A stretch of DNA of 6,426 bases from Burkholderia gladioli (lineage in GTDB: Bacteria > Pseudomonadota > Gammaproteobacteria > Burkholderiales > Burkholderiaceae). The position numbers were made by a program, and so were the translations under genes. The stretch is from NCBI GenBank assembly GCA_009914575.1, contig WNEB01000092.1:1-6426 (forward strand), given 5' to 3'. How positions within the stretch are numbered: position 1 is the first letter of the stretch; each line of letters opens with the position of its first letter. Below are positions 1 through 6,316 of this stretch, piece by piece. The notes beneath the pieces are model-generated. The model made no database searches and was not told the origin of the DNA. It saw nothing but the letters and a program-made list of their open reading frames with translations.

Positions 1-78
1 AACGACCTCTGGATCCTCGCCGTCGCCCTGCATCGATCACTCGAAAAACGCGTTGACCATGATCGGGAGTCTGCCTAA
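1..78 (+). CDS. C-terminal tail of an unrecognised protein, cut by the window edge
   Basis: An open frame enters from the left edge and ends at the TAA at 76-78, giving about 25 residues that begin NDLWILAVALHRSL and end in DHDRESA. I do not recognise the family. The tail is short, mixed hydrophobic then charged, and has no motif I can name. It is followed by about 50 bp without a gene and then an abrupt entry into the middle of a transporter gene. That is the layout expected of a transposase 3' end followed by a terminal repeat, so an IS-encoded protein is my best guess. This is inference from context, not homology. Confidence 0.3.
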   Translation, partial: NDLWILAVALHRSLEKRVDHDRESA

Positions 79-128
79 TCTATGAAACCCCGCCGTCCCA
101 ACCTTCAACTACGAATGGGACACCGCCC
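1..128 (+). mobile_element. Putative end of an unidentified insertion element abutting the transporter
   Basis: The transporter reading frame becomes recognisable only at about position 129 (GYLAPFL), and what lies upstream does not encode its expected first helix. The last 50 bp before the junction are non-coding and contain a dyad, gtccca at 95-100 and tgggac at 116-121, close to the proposed boundary near GGCGGTGTCCCATTCG (minus-strand reading inward from about 128). Stop codon, short spacer and subterminal dyad next to a gene break fit an IS end. I could not assign a family, and a deletion or inversion junction is also possible. Confidence 0.35.
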
Positions 129-1310
129 GGTTATCTCGCCCCGTTCCTCAGCAGCCACGGCGTCTCGAACGACAAGGTCGCGTTGCTGTTCACCGTCTAC
201 GGCGTCACCGTCTCGATTTCGTCGTGGCTGTCGGGCGCGCTGTCCGATCTGTGGGGGCCGAAGCGCGTGATGGCCGTGGGCCTCGCCATCTGGATGGTGT
301 TCGAGGCGCTGTTCCTAAGCTTCGGCGTGCAGACCAACAGCTGCACGATCATGCTGGCGGCCTACGCGATCCGCGGCCTCGGCTATCCGCTGTTCGCGTT
401 CGGCTTCCTGGTGTGGATCGCGGCGGCCACGCCGTCGCGTCAGATGGGTTCGGTCGTGGGCTGGTTCTGGTTCGCGTTCGCCGCCGGCCTGCCGACGCTC
501 GGCTCGCTGTTCGCCGCGTTCGCGATTCCCGCCATCGGCCAGGTGCCGACGTTCTGGTCCTCGCTCGGGCTCGTCACGCTCGGCGGTGCGATCACGCTGC
601 TGTTCTGCCGCGACAAGGCCGGCAACGAACGGCTGGCCACCGGCGGCACGAGCCCGCTGAAGGTGGTATTCGGCAGCGTCACGATTCTCTGGCGCGAGCC
701 GAAGATCATGATGGCCGGCGTGGTGCGCGCCATCAACACGTCGTCCGAATATGCGTTCCTGGTGATCATGCCGGCGTTCTTCACGAAGGTGATCGGCCTG
801 ACACTCGAAGACTGGCTGCATCTGCTGTCGATCATTTTCCTGAGCAACATCGTCTTCAACCTGGCGTCGGGGATGGTGGCCGACCGCATCGGCTATCGGC
901 GCGTGATCGGCTTCGCGGGCGGCGTGGGCTCGGCGATCACCGTGCCGCTGTACATGCCGCTGCTGTTCAAGGGCGATTTCGCGATGATCTCGCTGTTCGG
1001 CGTGCTGTATGGCGCGACGCTCGCGTGCTTCGTGCCGCTGTCGGGCCTGGTGCCGCAGCTGTGCCCGAAGGAGAAGGGGCCGGCATTGTCGATCCTGGGC
1101 CTGGGCGCGGGCATCAGCGTGTGGCTGGGGCCGCTGGTGGTGACGACGCTGTTTCGCAGCAGCGTCGGCATCGAGGGCGTGATCTGGATCTTCTCCGGCA
1201 TGTACGTGCTGTCGGCCGCGCTGACCTACTTCCTCGCGATCTCCGACGAAGCGAAGGCCTACGCGCAGGAGCATCCGGACGCCGAAGGCACGTTCTCGCT
1301 CGGCAATTGA
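129..1310 (+). pseudogene. 5'-truncated MFS polyol transporter, DalT/RbtT-like
   Basis: This is a proton-coupled sugar-alcohol uptake permease of the inner membrane, close by eye to the D-arabinitol and ribitol transporters DalT/RbtT. Both copies of the MFS loop motif are present: GALSDLWGPKR at about 234-266 and GMVADRIGYRR at about 870-902. Other family hallmarks are ALLFTVYGVT, IRGLGYPLFA, VGWFWF and GVIWIFSGMY. About eleven hydrophobic segments follow in order, and the charged tail ends with a TGA at 1308-1310. The family normally has about 30-40 more residues at the N terminus, including helix 1, and these are missing. In-frame codons run back to 63 without a start, so the first possible initiator is a TTG at 183, inside helix 2. 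The protein is therefore probably inactive, broken at about 128. The exact substrate is an inference from family resemblance. Confidence 0.8.
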
Positions 1311-1319
1311 ACGTGAAAC

Positions 1320-1354
1320 GGGGCGACCGCGCGATGGCGGGCCGCCCCTTTATT
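1320..1354 (+). terminator. Intrinsic terminator after the MFS gene
   Basis: Ten bases after the transporter stop codon, ggggcg (1320-1325) and ccgc (1327-1330) pair with gcgg (1337-1340) and cgcccc (1343-1348) around a six-base loop. The stem is GC-rich with a small internal bulge and is followed directly by tttatt (1349-1354). Hairpin plus T-rich tail immediately after the stop codon is the standard Rho-independent form. The tail touches the left arm of the palindromic repeat. Confidence 0.65.
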
Positions 1355-1379
1355 GCCTCTCTTGAATTTCGAGTGGGTG

Positions 1380-1440
1380 GATTTTTCCGGGTCAAGGGCG
1401 GGCGAAGCCCGGCGCAGCGAACCCTTGATGCGGAGAAATC
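1380..1440. repeat. Internal hairpin A of the palindromic element
   Basis: Arms 1380-1398 (gatttttccgggtcaaggg) and 1422-1440 (cccttgatgcggagaaatc) are complementary at 16 of 19 positions. The 23-base loop contains a small nested gggc...gccc stem (gggcgaagccc). Confidence 0.6.
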
Positions 1441-1455
1441 TACGAGCACGCTTGA

Positions 1456-1500
1456 GGGCTCGGGCCAGGCAAAGCCTTGCGCCGCCTGGCCCCCGAGCCC
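1456..1500. repeat. Internal hairpin B of the palindromic element
   Basis: gggctcgggccaggc (1456-1470) pairs with gcctggcccccgagccc (1484-1500), with only a two-base bulge on the right arm. The 13-base loop is aaagccttgcgcc. It is very GC-rich and should be stable as DNA cruciform or RNA. Confidence 0.65.
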
Positions 1501-1515
1501 GTCCGGCGGCGATGG

Positions 1516-1549
1516 CTTCCCCGCCTTGGGGCGGGGCTAGGGGCGGGAA
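1516..1549. repeat. Internal hairpin C of the palindromic element
   Basis: ccccgcc (1519-1525) and ggcgggg (1530-1536) form a perfect 7-bp stem with loop ttgg. A competing stem can form between the bases from about 1516 and the gggcgggaag at 1541-1550. No T-tract follows on either strand, so it does not look like a terminator. Confidence 0.5.
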
Positions 1550-1653
1550 GATACCGTTTTGCGACGTAGGTTTTCGTACCCCGGCGGCCCTTTTCACCCA
1601 CTCAAATTTCAAGAGAGCCGTTTTATTCGGTTTCGTTCAGGCCGGATTCGCGT

Positions 1654-2511
1654 TCAGTCGAAGCGGCCCGTGCGCGCCATTTCCATGAGGCGCGCAATGC
1701 GTTCCTCGGTGGCCGGGTGCGTGCTGAACAGGTTGGCGATAGAGCCGCCGGCCAGCGGGTTCATGATCATCATCTGCGCCGTGGCCGGGTGCGCCTCGGC
1801 CGTCTGGAACGGAATGCCCGACGCATAACGGTGGATCTTGTCGAGCGCCGTGGCCAGCGCCTGCGGATCGCCCGAGATTTGCGCGCCGCCGCGATCGGCC
1901 TCGAATTCGCGTGCACGCGAAATCGCCATCTGGATCAGCGCGCCGGCAATCGGCGCGAGCAGCGCCACCGCGATGCCGGCGATCGGGTTGGTCGGACGAC
2001 CGTTTTCGTCGCGGTCGCCAAAGAACATCGCGAAATTCGCGATCGCCGAGATCGCGCCGGCCATCGTGGCCGAAATCGTCGAGATCAGGATGTCGCGATG
2101 CTTGACGTGCGCCAGCTCGTGCGCCATCACGCCGCGCATTTCGCGCTCGGACAGCACGCGCAGGATGCCGGTGGTGGCCGCCACGGCCGCATGCTCGGGA
2201 TCGCGACCGGTGGCGAACGCGTTCGGCGCGGCTTCGTCGATCAGGTAGACGCGCGGCATCGGCAGATTCGCGCGCGTGGCCAGCTCGCGCACCATGCGAT
2301 AGAACTGCGGCGCGGTGGTTTCGTCCACTTCCTGCGCGTTGTACATGCGCAGGACCATCTTGTCCGAGAACCCGTACGAAAAGAAATTCATGCCCAGCGC
2401 GAACAACAACGCGATCGCCATCCCGCGCGAACCACCGATCACGCCACCGATCGCGATGAACAGGGCCGTGATCGCGGCCATCAGCATTGCCGTCTTGACC
2501 CAATTGAACAT
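1654..2511 (-). CDS. htpX: HtpX inner-membrane zinc metalloprotease (M48 family)
   Basis: HtpX degrades misfolded or damaged membrane proteins, acting alongside FtsH in the inner membrane. The 285-residue protein has the family's normal length. It has two N-terminal hydrophobic segments (about 8-25 and 31-47), then the catalytic HELAH at 131-135, which provides two zinc-binding His and the catalytic Glu. Two more hydrophobic segments follow (about 146-164 and 178-197), and then [10 protein letters not shown] at 198-207, which carries the third zinc ligand (a Glu). The start MFNWVKTAM is chosen over an in-frame ATG 12 codons upstream. An aaggag sits at the right distance before it, and HtpX proteins typically begin with this peptide. 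The gene lies downstream of the LysE-type gene in the same direction with 136 bp between, and converges on the transporter. No residue looks missing. Confidence 0.95.
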   Translation of the reverse strand: MFNWVKTAMLMAAITALFIAIGGVIGGSRGMAIALLFALGMNFFSYGFSDKMVLRMYNAQEVDETTAPQFYRMVRELATRANLPMPRVYLIDEAAPNAFATGRDPEHAAVAATTGILRVLSEREMRGVMAHELAHVKHRDILISTISATMAGAISAIANFAMFFGDRDENGRPTNPIAGIAVALLAPIAGALIQMAISRAREFEADRGGAQISGDPQALATALDKIHRYASGIPFQTAEAHPATAQMMIMNPLAGGSIANLFSTHPATEERIARLMEMARTGRFD

Positions 2512-2517
2512 AGTCGA

Positions 2518-2523
2518 CTCCTT
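2518..2523 (-). promoter_or_regulatory. Shine-Dalgarno site of htpX
   Basis: On the minus strand aaggag lies six bases before the ATG at 2509-2511. It decides the start in favour of the 285-residue form; the upstream ATG at 2545-2547 would place this site inside the coding region. Confidence 0.7.
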
Positions 2524-2585
2524 GACCGAAATCCTGTCCCACGACATCTCAAAATGTGCCGCCGGACGATTGTAAGCGATTCGTT

Positions 2586-2612
2586 AGATAAGGGCGCGCC
2601 GGAAAAATTCAA
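2586..2612 (-). promoter_or_regulatory. Candidate htpX promoter, sigma-32-like with overlapping sigma-70 match
   Basis: Reading the minus strand, TTGAA (2608-2612) is followed after 13 bases by CCCTTATCT (2586-2594). This resembles the heat-shock sigma-32 pattern CTTGAA - 13 to 15 bases - CCCATnTA. The same TTGAAT with TATCTA about 16 bases on is also a passable sigma-70 promoter. A separate good -10 match, TACAAT, lies closer to the gene at 2569-2574 but has no clear -35. All are in the htpX-lysE gap, about 60-100 bp upstream of the htpX start. The assignment is by eye. Confidence 0.4.
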
Positions 2613-2647
2613 TATGCCCAACGGCGGCGCGCAGCGAGCGCGTCGCG

Positions 2648-3292
2648 TCAGCGCTGGGTCGCCGCCGCGAGCCGGAGGCCGAGGCCGACGAACGCGCTGC
2701 CCACCAGCCGGTCGAGCCAGGTCTTCACGGCCGAGTTGCCGGCCAGCCGGCGCGTGACGCTGCCCGCCACCCACGCCACGACGACGCTCCAGATCAGCCC
2801 CTGCAACGAGAACACGCCGCCGAGCGCGAGAAACGCGAGCGTCTTGTGCGCGCTGTCGGCGGCGACGAAGTGCGGGAAGAACGAGATGAAGAACAGCACC
2901 ACCTTCGGGTTCAGCACGTTGGTGGCGACGCCCTGTACGTAAAGCTGGCGCAGCGAGCGCGCCGGCGAGGCGGCGGGCGCGGCGGGCCGGGCTCGCGGGC
3001 GCTGCCGGACGAGCCAGCAGCAGCTTCACGCCGAGATAGACCAGATAGGCCGCGCCCGCGTATTTGACCGCCGTGAACGCCATCGGCGAAGCGGCGATCA
3101 GCGCGGTCAGCCCGAACGCGCAGGCCAGCGTGTGGACCAGGCAGCCCGTGCCGATCCCGAGCGCCGACACGATGCCCGCCCCGCGGCCCTGCGCGACGCT
3201 GCGCCCGACGATGTAGGCCGTGTCGGGCCGGGCGTGATGTTCAACAGGAGCGCGGCGAGCAGAAAGACGCCGAAATGGGTGATGCCGAGCAT
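2648..3292 (-). pseudogene. LysE/RhtB-family amino-acid exporter with two compensating frameshifts
   Basis: This family exports amino acids and related metabolites through the inner membrane. The sequence starts MLGITHFGVFLLAALLLNITPGP, and NxTPGP is the family's signature near the N terminus. It then leaves frame. The next part (TAYIVGRS, then GIGTGCLVHTLACAFGLTAL, then YLVYLGVKLLLARP) is in another frame, and the last part (RSLRQLYVQG, then NMLNPKVVLFFISFFPHF to the end) is back in the first. The first shift is at about 3224, where one base is missing so that the Asp of PGPD is lost. The second, about 2960-3005, adds one base (or loses two) in a GC-rich stretch. The whole span, about 214 residues, is normal for the family. 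Unrepaired, the first frame stops at 3107. Either a recent pseudogene or a sequencing/assembly error could explain this. No clear ribosome site precedes the ATG at 3290-3292. Confidence 0.8.
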
Positions 3293-3531
3293 GGGGAGAA
3301 TCGAGACAGCGAAGGTAGGGGAATCATTCTACGCGCGTCGCCAGCGCGGCGGCAGCGGTTTGACGCGTCGCCGCGCCTGGCCGGCGATCGCTTCCGATCG
3401 ACCGGCAAACCCCGAAAAACCGCGAAAAATCGGTGCGAAACCGCACCGAAACGCGCAAAACGGCGTGGTGTCGGATCCGTCTCAATTTCGAGACGGCACG
3501 CCACCGCCGGCTGCGCGCCCGATGCGGCGGC
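3293..3531. other. Intergenic region between fmt and the LysE-type gene
   Basis: These 239 bases hold no gene I can support. The half nearer fmt contains the fmt terminator described separately and a second A-rich run (plus strand cccgaaaaaccg, about 3411-3422). Any promoter for the LysE-type gene should lie in the half near 3293, but I see no convincing -35/-10 pair there. Confidence 0.5.
3424..3448 (-). terminator. Intrinsic terminator of the def-fmt operon
   Basis: On the minus strand, cggtgcg (3442-3448) and cgcaccg (3431-3437) form a perfect 7-bp stem around gttt, followed at once by attttt (3424-3430). It lies about 85 bp after the fmt stop codon and separates def-fmt from the LysE-type gene, which then needs its own promoter. 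Confidence 0.65.
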
Positions 3532-4512
3532 TCAGTCCGCGTCGGGCAGCGCGAAACGCTGGCCGACCGCGAACGGCGCGCCGGCCAGGAACTCGCGCGC
3601 GGGCAGGCGCTTGCCGCCCGGCTTCTGCAACTGCGTGACGCGCAACGCGCCGCCGCAGGCGATCACGACGCCATCGGCGCCCGCTTCGACAATCGTGCCC
3701 GGCTCGGCCGCGCCGCGCGCCTCGACAGCCTCGGCCGCCCACAGCTTGAGCACCGTGCCGTCGAGCGTGCCCGCGCCGCCCGGGAACGGGTCGAACGCGC
3801 GAATCCGCCGTGCCAGCGTCTCGGCCGGCTCGCGCCAGTCGAGCGCCGCCTCGTGCTTGCCGATCTTTTCGGCGTAGGTGATGCCGTCGGTCGGCTGCGG
3901 CGTCGACGCGAGCGCGCCGTCGCGTTCGAGCTGCACGAGCGCCTCGACGATCAGCTTTGCGCCGAGCGCGGCGAGCGTGTCGTGCAGCGAGGCGGTGGTG
4001 TCGCCCGCGGCGATCGCCGTGCGCGCCTCGGACAGCATCGCGCCGGTATCGAGCCCGGCATCCATCTGCATCAGCGTGACGCCGGTTTCGGCGTCGCCCG
4101 ATTCGATCGCGCGGTGGATCGGCGCGGCGCCGCGCCAGCGCGGCAGCAGCGATGCGTGGATGTTGATGCAGCCGTGGCGCGGAATATCGAGCACTTCCTG
4201 CGGCAGCAGCAGCCCGTAGGCGGCCACCACCATCACGTCGTGCGGCGTGGCGTTCAGCGTGTCGATCGCGCTGGCGGCCTCGGCCGGGAACTTGCCGGTG
4301 CGGCGCAGCGACGGCGGCTGCGCGACGGGCAGGCCGTGCTCGAGCGCATAGCGCTTGACCGCGCTGGCCTGCAGCTTCATGCCGCGGCCGACCGGTCGGT
4401 CGGGCTGGGTCAGCACCAGCGGCACCGGGAACCCGGCCTCGTGGATCGCGGCGAGCGCCGCCGCGGCGAATTCCGGCGTGCCGGCGAAGATGACGCGCAA
4501 CGAATGAGTCAT
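3532..4512 (-). CDS. fmt: Methionyl-tRNA formyltransferase
   Basis: Fmt transfers the formyl group of 10-formyltetrahydrofolate to initiator Met-tRNA in the cytoplasm, before translation starts. The 326-residue protein is typical in length. [11 protein letters not shown] at 6-16 opens the N-terminal catalytic domain. [18 protein letters not shown] at about 115-132 carries the catalytic Asn117 and His119, and [10 protein letters not shown] at about 148-157 the catalytic Asp155 (equivalent to E. coli N108, H110 and D146). DGITYAEKI at about 209-217 leads into the C-terminal tRNA-binding domain, ending [10 protein letters not shown]. The ATG at 4510-4512 is preferred because the conserved GTPEFA motif falls at its usual distance. 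The same frame runs open far upstream through def but does not resemble Fmt there. The start is 23 bp after the def stop codon, so the two genes should share a transcript. The ribosome site is weak. Confidence 0.97.
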   Translation of the reverse strand: MTHSLRVIFAGTPEFAAAALAAIHEAGFPVPLVLTQPDRPVGRGMKLQASAVKRYALEHGLPVAQPPSLRRTGKFPAEAASAIDTLNATPHDVMVVAAYGLLLPQEVLDIPRHGCINIHASLLPRWRGAAPIHRAIESGDAETGVTLMQMDAGLDTGAMLSEARTAIAAGDTTASLHDTLAALGAKLIVEALVQLERDGALASTPQPTDGITYAEKIGKHEAALDWREPAETLARRIRAFDPFPGGAGTLDGTVLKLWAAEAVEARGAAEPGTIVEAGADGVVIACGGALRVTQLQKPGGKRLPAREFLAGAPFAVGQRFALPDAD

Positions 4513-4535
4513 GGGGGATCGGTCCGTCACGCGCG

Positions 4536-5039
4536 TCACATCTCGCGTTCGAGTTTCTTCGTCTTCGACTTGATGCGGGTCTGCTTGAGCGGCGACAGGT
4601 ATTGCACGAACACGCGGCCCAGCAGGTGATCCATCTCGTGCTGGATGCAGACGGCCAGCAGGCCTTCGCATTCGAGTTCGAACGCGTTGCCGTCGCGGTC
4701 GAGCGCGCGCACGCGCACGTGCTCGGGCCGCTCCACTTCGTCGTAGACGCCCGGCACCGACAGGCAGCCTTCCTCGTAGACCTGCTTGCCGTCGCTCGAC
4801 CAGACGATTTCGGGATTGATGAAGACCTGCAGCGCGTTCTTGTCTTCGGAGGTGTCGATCACGATCACGCGCTCGTGCACGTCGACCTGGGTGGCCGCCA
4901 GGCCGATGCCGGGGGCGTCGTACATGGTTTCGGCCATGTCGTCGACGAGGCGGCGGATGCGGTCGTTGACCTCGGCGACCGGCTTGGCCACCTTGTGCAG
5001 CCGTTTGTCGGGGTAATGCAGGATGTTCAGAAGCGCCAT
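4536..5039 (-). CDS. def: Peptide deformylase
   Basis: Def hydrolyses the N-formyl group from nascent proteins in the cytoplasm, undoing what Fmt does. The 167-residue length is standard. All three family motifs are intact: GIGLAATQ at 44-51, EGCLS at 90-94 and QHEMDH at 133-138. Cys92, His134 and His138 bind the metal, normally Fe(II), and Glu135 is the catalytic base. The C-terminal tail is basic ([16 protein letters not shown]), as in many proteobacterial Def proteins. The ATG at 5037-5039 gives the usual [11 protein letters not shown] start; no strong Shine-Dalgarno is visible before it. It is first of the def-fmt pair and diverges from dprA, with a hairpin in its leader. Confidence 0.97.
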   Translation of the reverse strand: MALLNILHYPDKRLHKVAKPVAEVNDRIRRLVDDMAETMYDAPGIGLAATQVDVHERVIVIDTSEDKNALQVFINPEIVWSSDGKQVYEEGCLSVPGVYDEVERPEHVRVRALDRDGNAFELECEGLLAVCIQHEMDHLLGRVFVQYLSPLKQTRIKSKTKKLEREM

Positions 5040-5070
5040 GATGTTCGGTTCGAAAAGCGGTTGGGGCGGG

Positions 5071-5102
5071 CGGCCCGGCCATTCAGCCGACTGGCCGGGC
5101 CG
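5071..5102. repeat. Perfect 11-bp hairpin in the def leader
   Basis: cggcccggcca (5071-5081) and tggccgggccg (5092-5102) are exact inverted copies around a 10-base loop. It lies 32 bp upstream of the def start, in the presumed def 5' UTR. No T-run follows on either strand, so a terminator is unlikely. A structured leader or a protein-binding dyad is possible; nothing in the sequence decides. Confidence 0.6.
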
Positions 5103-5184
5103 TCGCGATACCCGGAAGATGAGGCCCCGAGTCGCGCGGAATGCATCGCGCAGCCCAACGCCGCGGGCGGGTGCGCGCGATCGC

Positions 5185-5218
5185 TTTGTGTATTTCGGAT
5201 GGCGAAAATTTTAGCATG
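5185..5218. promoter_or_regulatory. AT-rich island in the def/dprA divergent promoter region
   Basis: The 176 bp between def and dprA are GC-rich except for this stretch (tttgtgtatttcgg, then gcgaaaattttagcatg). Both genes must be transcribed outward from here, so it is the likeliest place for their promoters. TAAAAT on the minus strand (5208-5213) is a fair -10 for def, but I see no good -35 for either direction. If dprA initiates inside the island, its true start codon could be the ATG at 5240 rather than 5216. Confidence 0.3.
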
Positions 5219-6316
5219 GTGGCCTGCGCATCGCTGGCCATGGCTCGGGCGGCGCCCGTGAGCCCCGTACAGCTTGACCGCCGAACCCTGGGCGCATGGC
5301 TGCATCTGGCGTCCGCACCGGGCCTGACCGCGGCTGCCGGCGAGGCGTTGCTGCGTGCGTTCGATTCGATCGATGCGTTGTTCGGCGCCGAGCATGCCGC
5401 GTTGGCGGCGATTGCCGGCGAGGCCGCAGCGCTCGATGCCGTGCTCGACTGGCTGGCCCGCTCGGGCGGGCACGTGATCACGCGCCACGATCCGGCCTAT
5501 CCGCCGCGGCTCGCCACGCTCTACGATACGCCGCCGCTGCTATATGTAAAGGGCGATGATCCCGCGCGGTTGCACCGGCGCAGTGTGGCGATCGTCGGCA
5601 GCCGGCTCGCCACGCCGCAGGGGCGCATCGACGCCGTCCACTTCGCGCGGGCGCTGGCCGACGCGGGGCTGGTCGTGGTGTCTGGCCTCGCGCGCGGCAT
5701 CGATGCCGCCGCGCATCGCGGCGCACTGGGCGGCGCGGCCGGCACGGTCGCCGTGGTCGGCACGGGGCTCGATCTCGTCTATCCGGTCGCGCATCACGCG
5801 TTGGCGCACGAGATCGTCGAACACGGTGCGCTGCTGTCCGAATGGCCGCTCGGCACGCCCGCGCGCGCCGCGAACTTCCCGCAGCGCAACCGGCTGATCG
5901 CCGCGCTCTGCGACGGCGTGCTGGTGGTGGAAGCCGCGCCGCGCGCCGGCTCGCTGATCACGGCGCGCGTGGCCAACGAAATGGGGCGCGACGTGTTCGC
6001 GATGCCGGGTTCGATCCACGCACCGCTGTCGCGCGGTTGCCGTGCGCTGATCCGCGACGGCGCGAAGCTCGTCGAAACGCCGGCCGACGTGCTGGAGGAG
6101 TTCGGGATCGCGGTGGCGAGCGACGCCGCGGCGCAGCCGCCCGAGCCCGCATCACGCCGGCGTGCACAGCCTGTTGCCGCCACGGCGCCCGATGCGGCCT
6201 CCCGGCCCGCATCGCTGCCGCCCGCTGCGCTCGCCGTTCTCGATGCGCTGGGTCACGGCCCGGCGCCCGCCGATCTGCTCGCCGCGCGCTCCGGCGTGAG
6301 CGGCGTTGTTGCATAA
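5216..6316 (+). CDS. dprA: DprA (Smf) DNA-processing protein, C-terminus cut off by an IS insertion
   Basis: DprA binds incoming single-stranded DNA and loads RecA during natural transformation. From the ATG at 5216 (residue 1), a helical N-terminal region is followed by the Rossmann-like core at about 104-295. This holds SVAIVGSR (123-130), VVSGLARGIDAAAH (154-167), VAVVGTGLDLVYP (178-190), FPQRNRLIAAL (221-231), EAAPRAGSLITAR (239-251), VFAMPGSI (260-267) and SRGCRALIRDGAKLV (272-286). A Pro/Ala-rich linker (about 303-335) leads into the winged-helix domain, which breaks off after LLAARSGVS at about 362. The last four residues, GVVA, and the TAA at 6314-6316 come from the inserted element, so about 45-50 residues are lost. 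Some DprA proteins, such as the pneumococcal one, lack this domain, so activity may persist. An ATG at 5240 or one at 5141 are alternative starts; none has a clear ribosome site. Confidence 0.9.
   Translation: MVACASLAMARAAPVSPVQLDRRTLGAWLHLASAPGLTAAAGEALLRAFDSIDALFGAEHAALAAIAGEAAALDAVLDWLARSGGHVITRHDPAYPPRLATLYDTPPLLYVKGDDPARLHRRSVAIVGSRLATPQGRIDAVHFARALADAGLVVVSGLARGIDAAAHRGALGGAAGTVAVVGTGLDLVYPVAHHALAHEIVEHGALLSEWPLGTPARAANFPQRNRLIAALCDGVLVVEAAPRAGSLITARVANEMGRDVFAMPGSIHAPLSRGCRALIRDGAKLVETPADVLEEFGIAVASDAAAQPPEPASRRRAQPVAATAPDAASRPASLPPAALAVLDALGHGPAPADLLAARSGVSGVVA

Larger units (their letters stand above)
1357..1617. repeat. Palindromic hairpin-rich intergenic element with 23-bp terminal inverted repeats
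   Basis: The arms at 1357-1379 (beginning ctctcttgaa) and 1595-1617 (ending ttcaagagag) are inverted copies matching at 21 of 23 bases. Between them lie three further hairpins in series (1380-1440, 1456-1500 and 1516-1549), so a single strand could fold into a cloverleaf closed by the 23-bp stem. No convincing gene is present: frames open across it on both strands simply read the two arms as the same peptide (KFEWV or NFEWV). It fills most of the gap between the convergent transporter and htpX. Size, terminal inverted repeats and lack of coding suggest a MITE-like or REP-type dispersed repeat. Copy number cannot be judged from one window. Confidence 0.6.

Noticed and set aside
71..79. 9-mer ctgcctaat shared with 6391-6399 in the IS5-type end, suggesting the same element at both edges
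   Set aside because: Neighbouring bases do not match and the surrounding sequences differ; a single 9-mer between two 125-bp stretches can be chance.
82..270. Small Arg/Ser-rich plus-strand frame starting with ATG at 82, across the left junction
   Set aside because: Its product is low-complexity and it runs out of frame through the transporter; no ribosome site or family support.
224..1540. Long Arg-rich plus-strand frame overlapping the MFS gene
   Set aside because: The alternative frame carries clear MFS motifs and hydrophobic helices; this one is charged, repetitive and continues into the palindromic repeat.
1259..1612. Open frame on the minus strand across the palindromic element, beginning MKFEWVKRA
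   Set aside because: Same reason; it also overlaps the 3' end of the transporter and would be translated from the repeat only.
1353..1688. Open frame on the plus strand across the palindromic element, beginning MPLLNFEWVDF
   Set aside because: It reads straight through the inverted repeats and hairpins, has no family features, and its mirror image on the other strand starts with nearly the same peptide. It is a by-product of the palindrome.
2512..2547. Twelve-residue N-terminal extension of HtpX ([12 protein letters not shown])
   Set aside because: The Shine-Dalgarno site at 2518-2523 lies inside it and precedes the ATG at 2511, which gives the normal HtpX start.
3433..4629. Long Arg-rich plus-strand frame of about 398 codons antisense to fmt
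   Set aside because: fmt on the minus strand has every catalytic motif. The antisense frame is low-complexity Arg/Ala/Gly sequence, typical of the open shadow frames of GC-rich genes.
4513..5082. Upstream extension of the fmt frame through def
   Set aside because: The conserved Fmt N-terminus begins at 4512. The extension is out-of-frame def sequence, so a Def-Fmt type fusion is not supported.
5071..5102. Hairpin upstream of def considered as a transcription terminator
   Set aside because: No T-run follows on either strand and no gene ends toward it, as def and dprA diverge.
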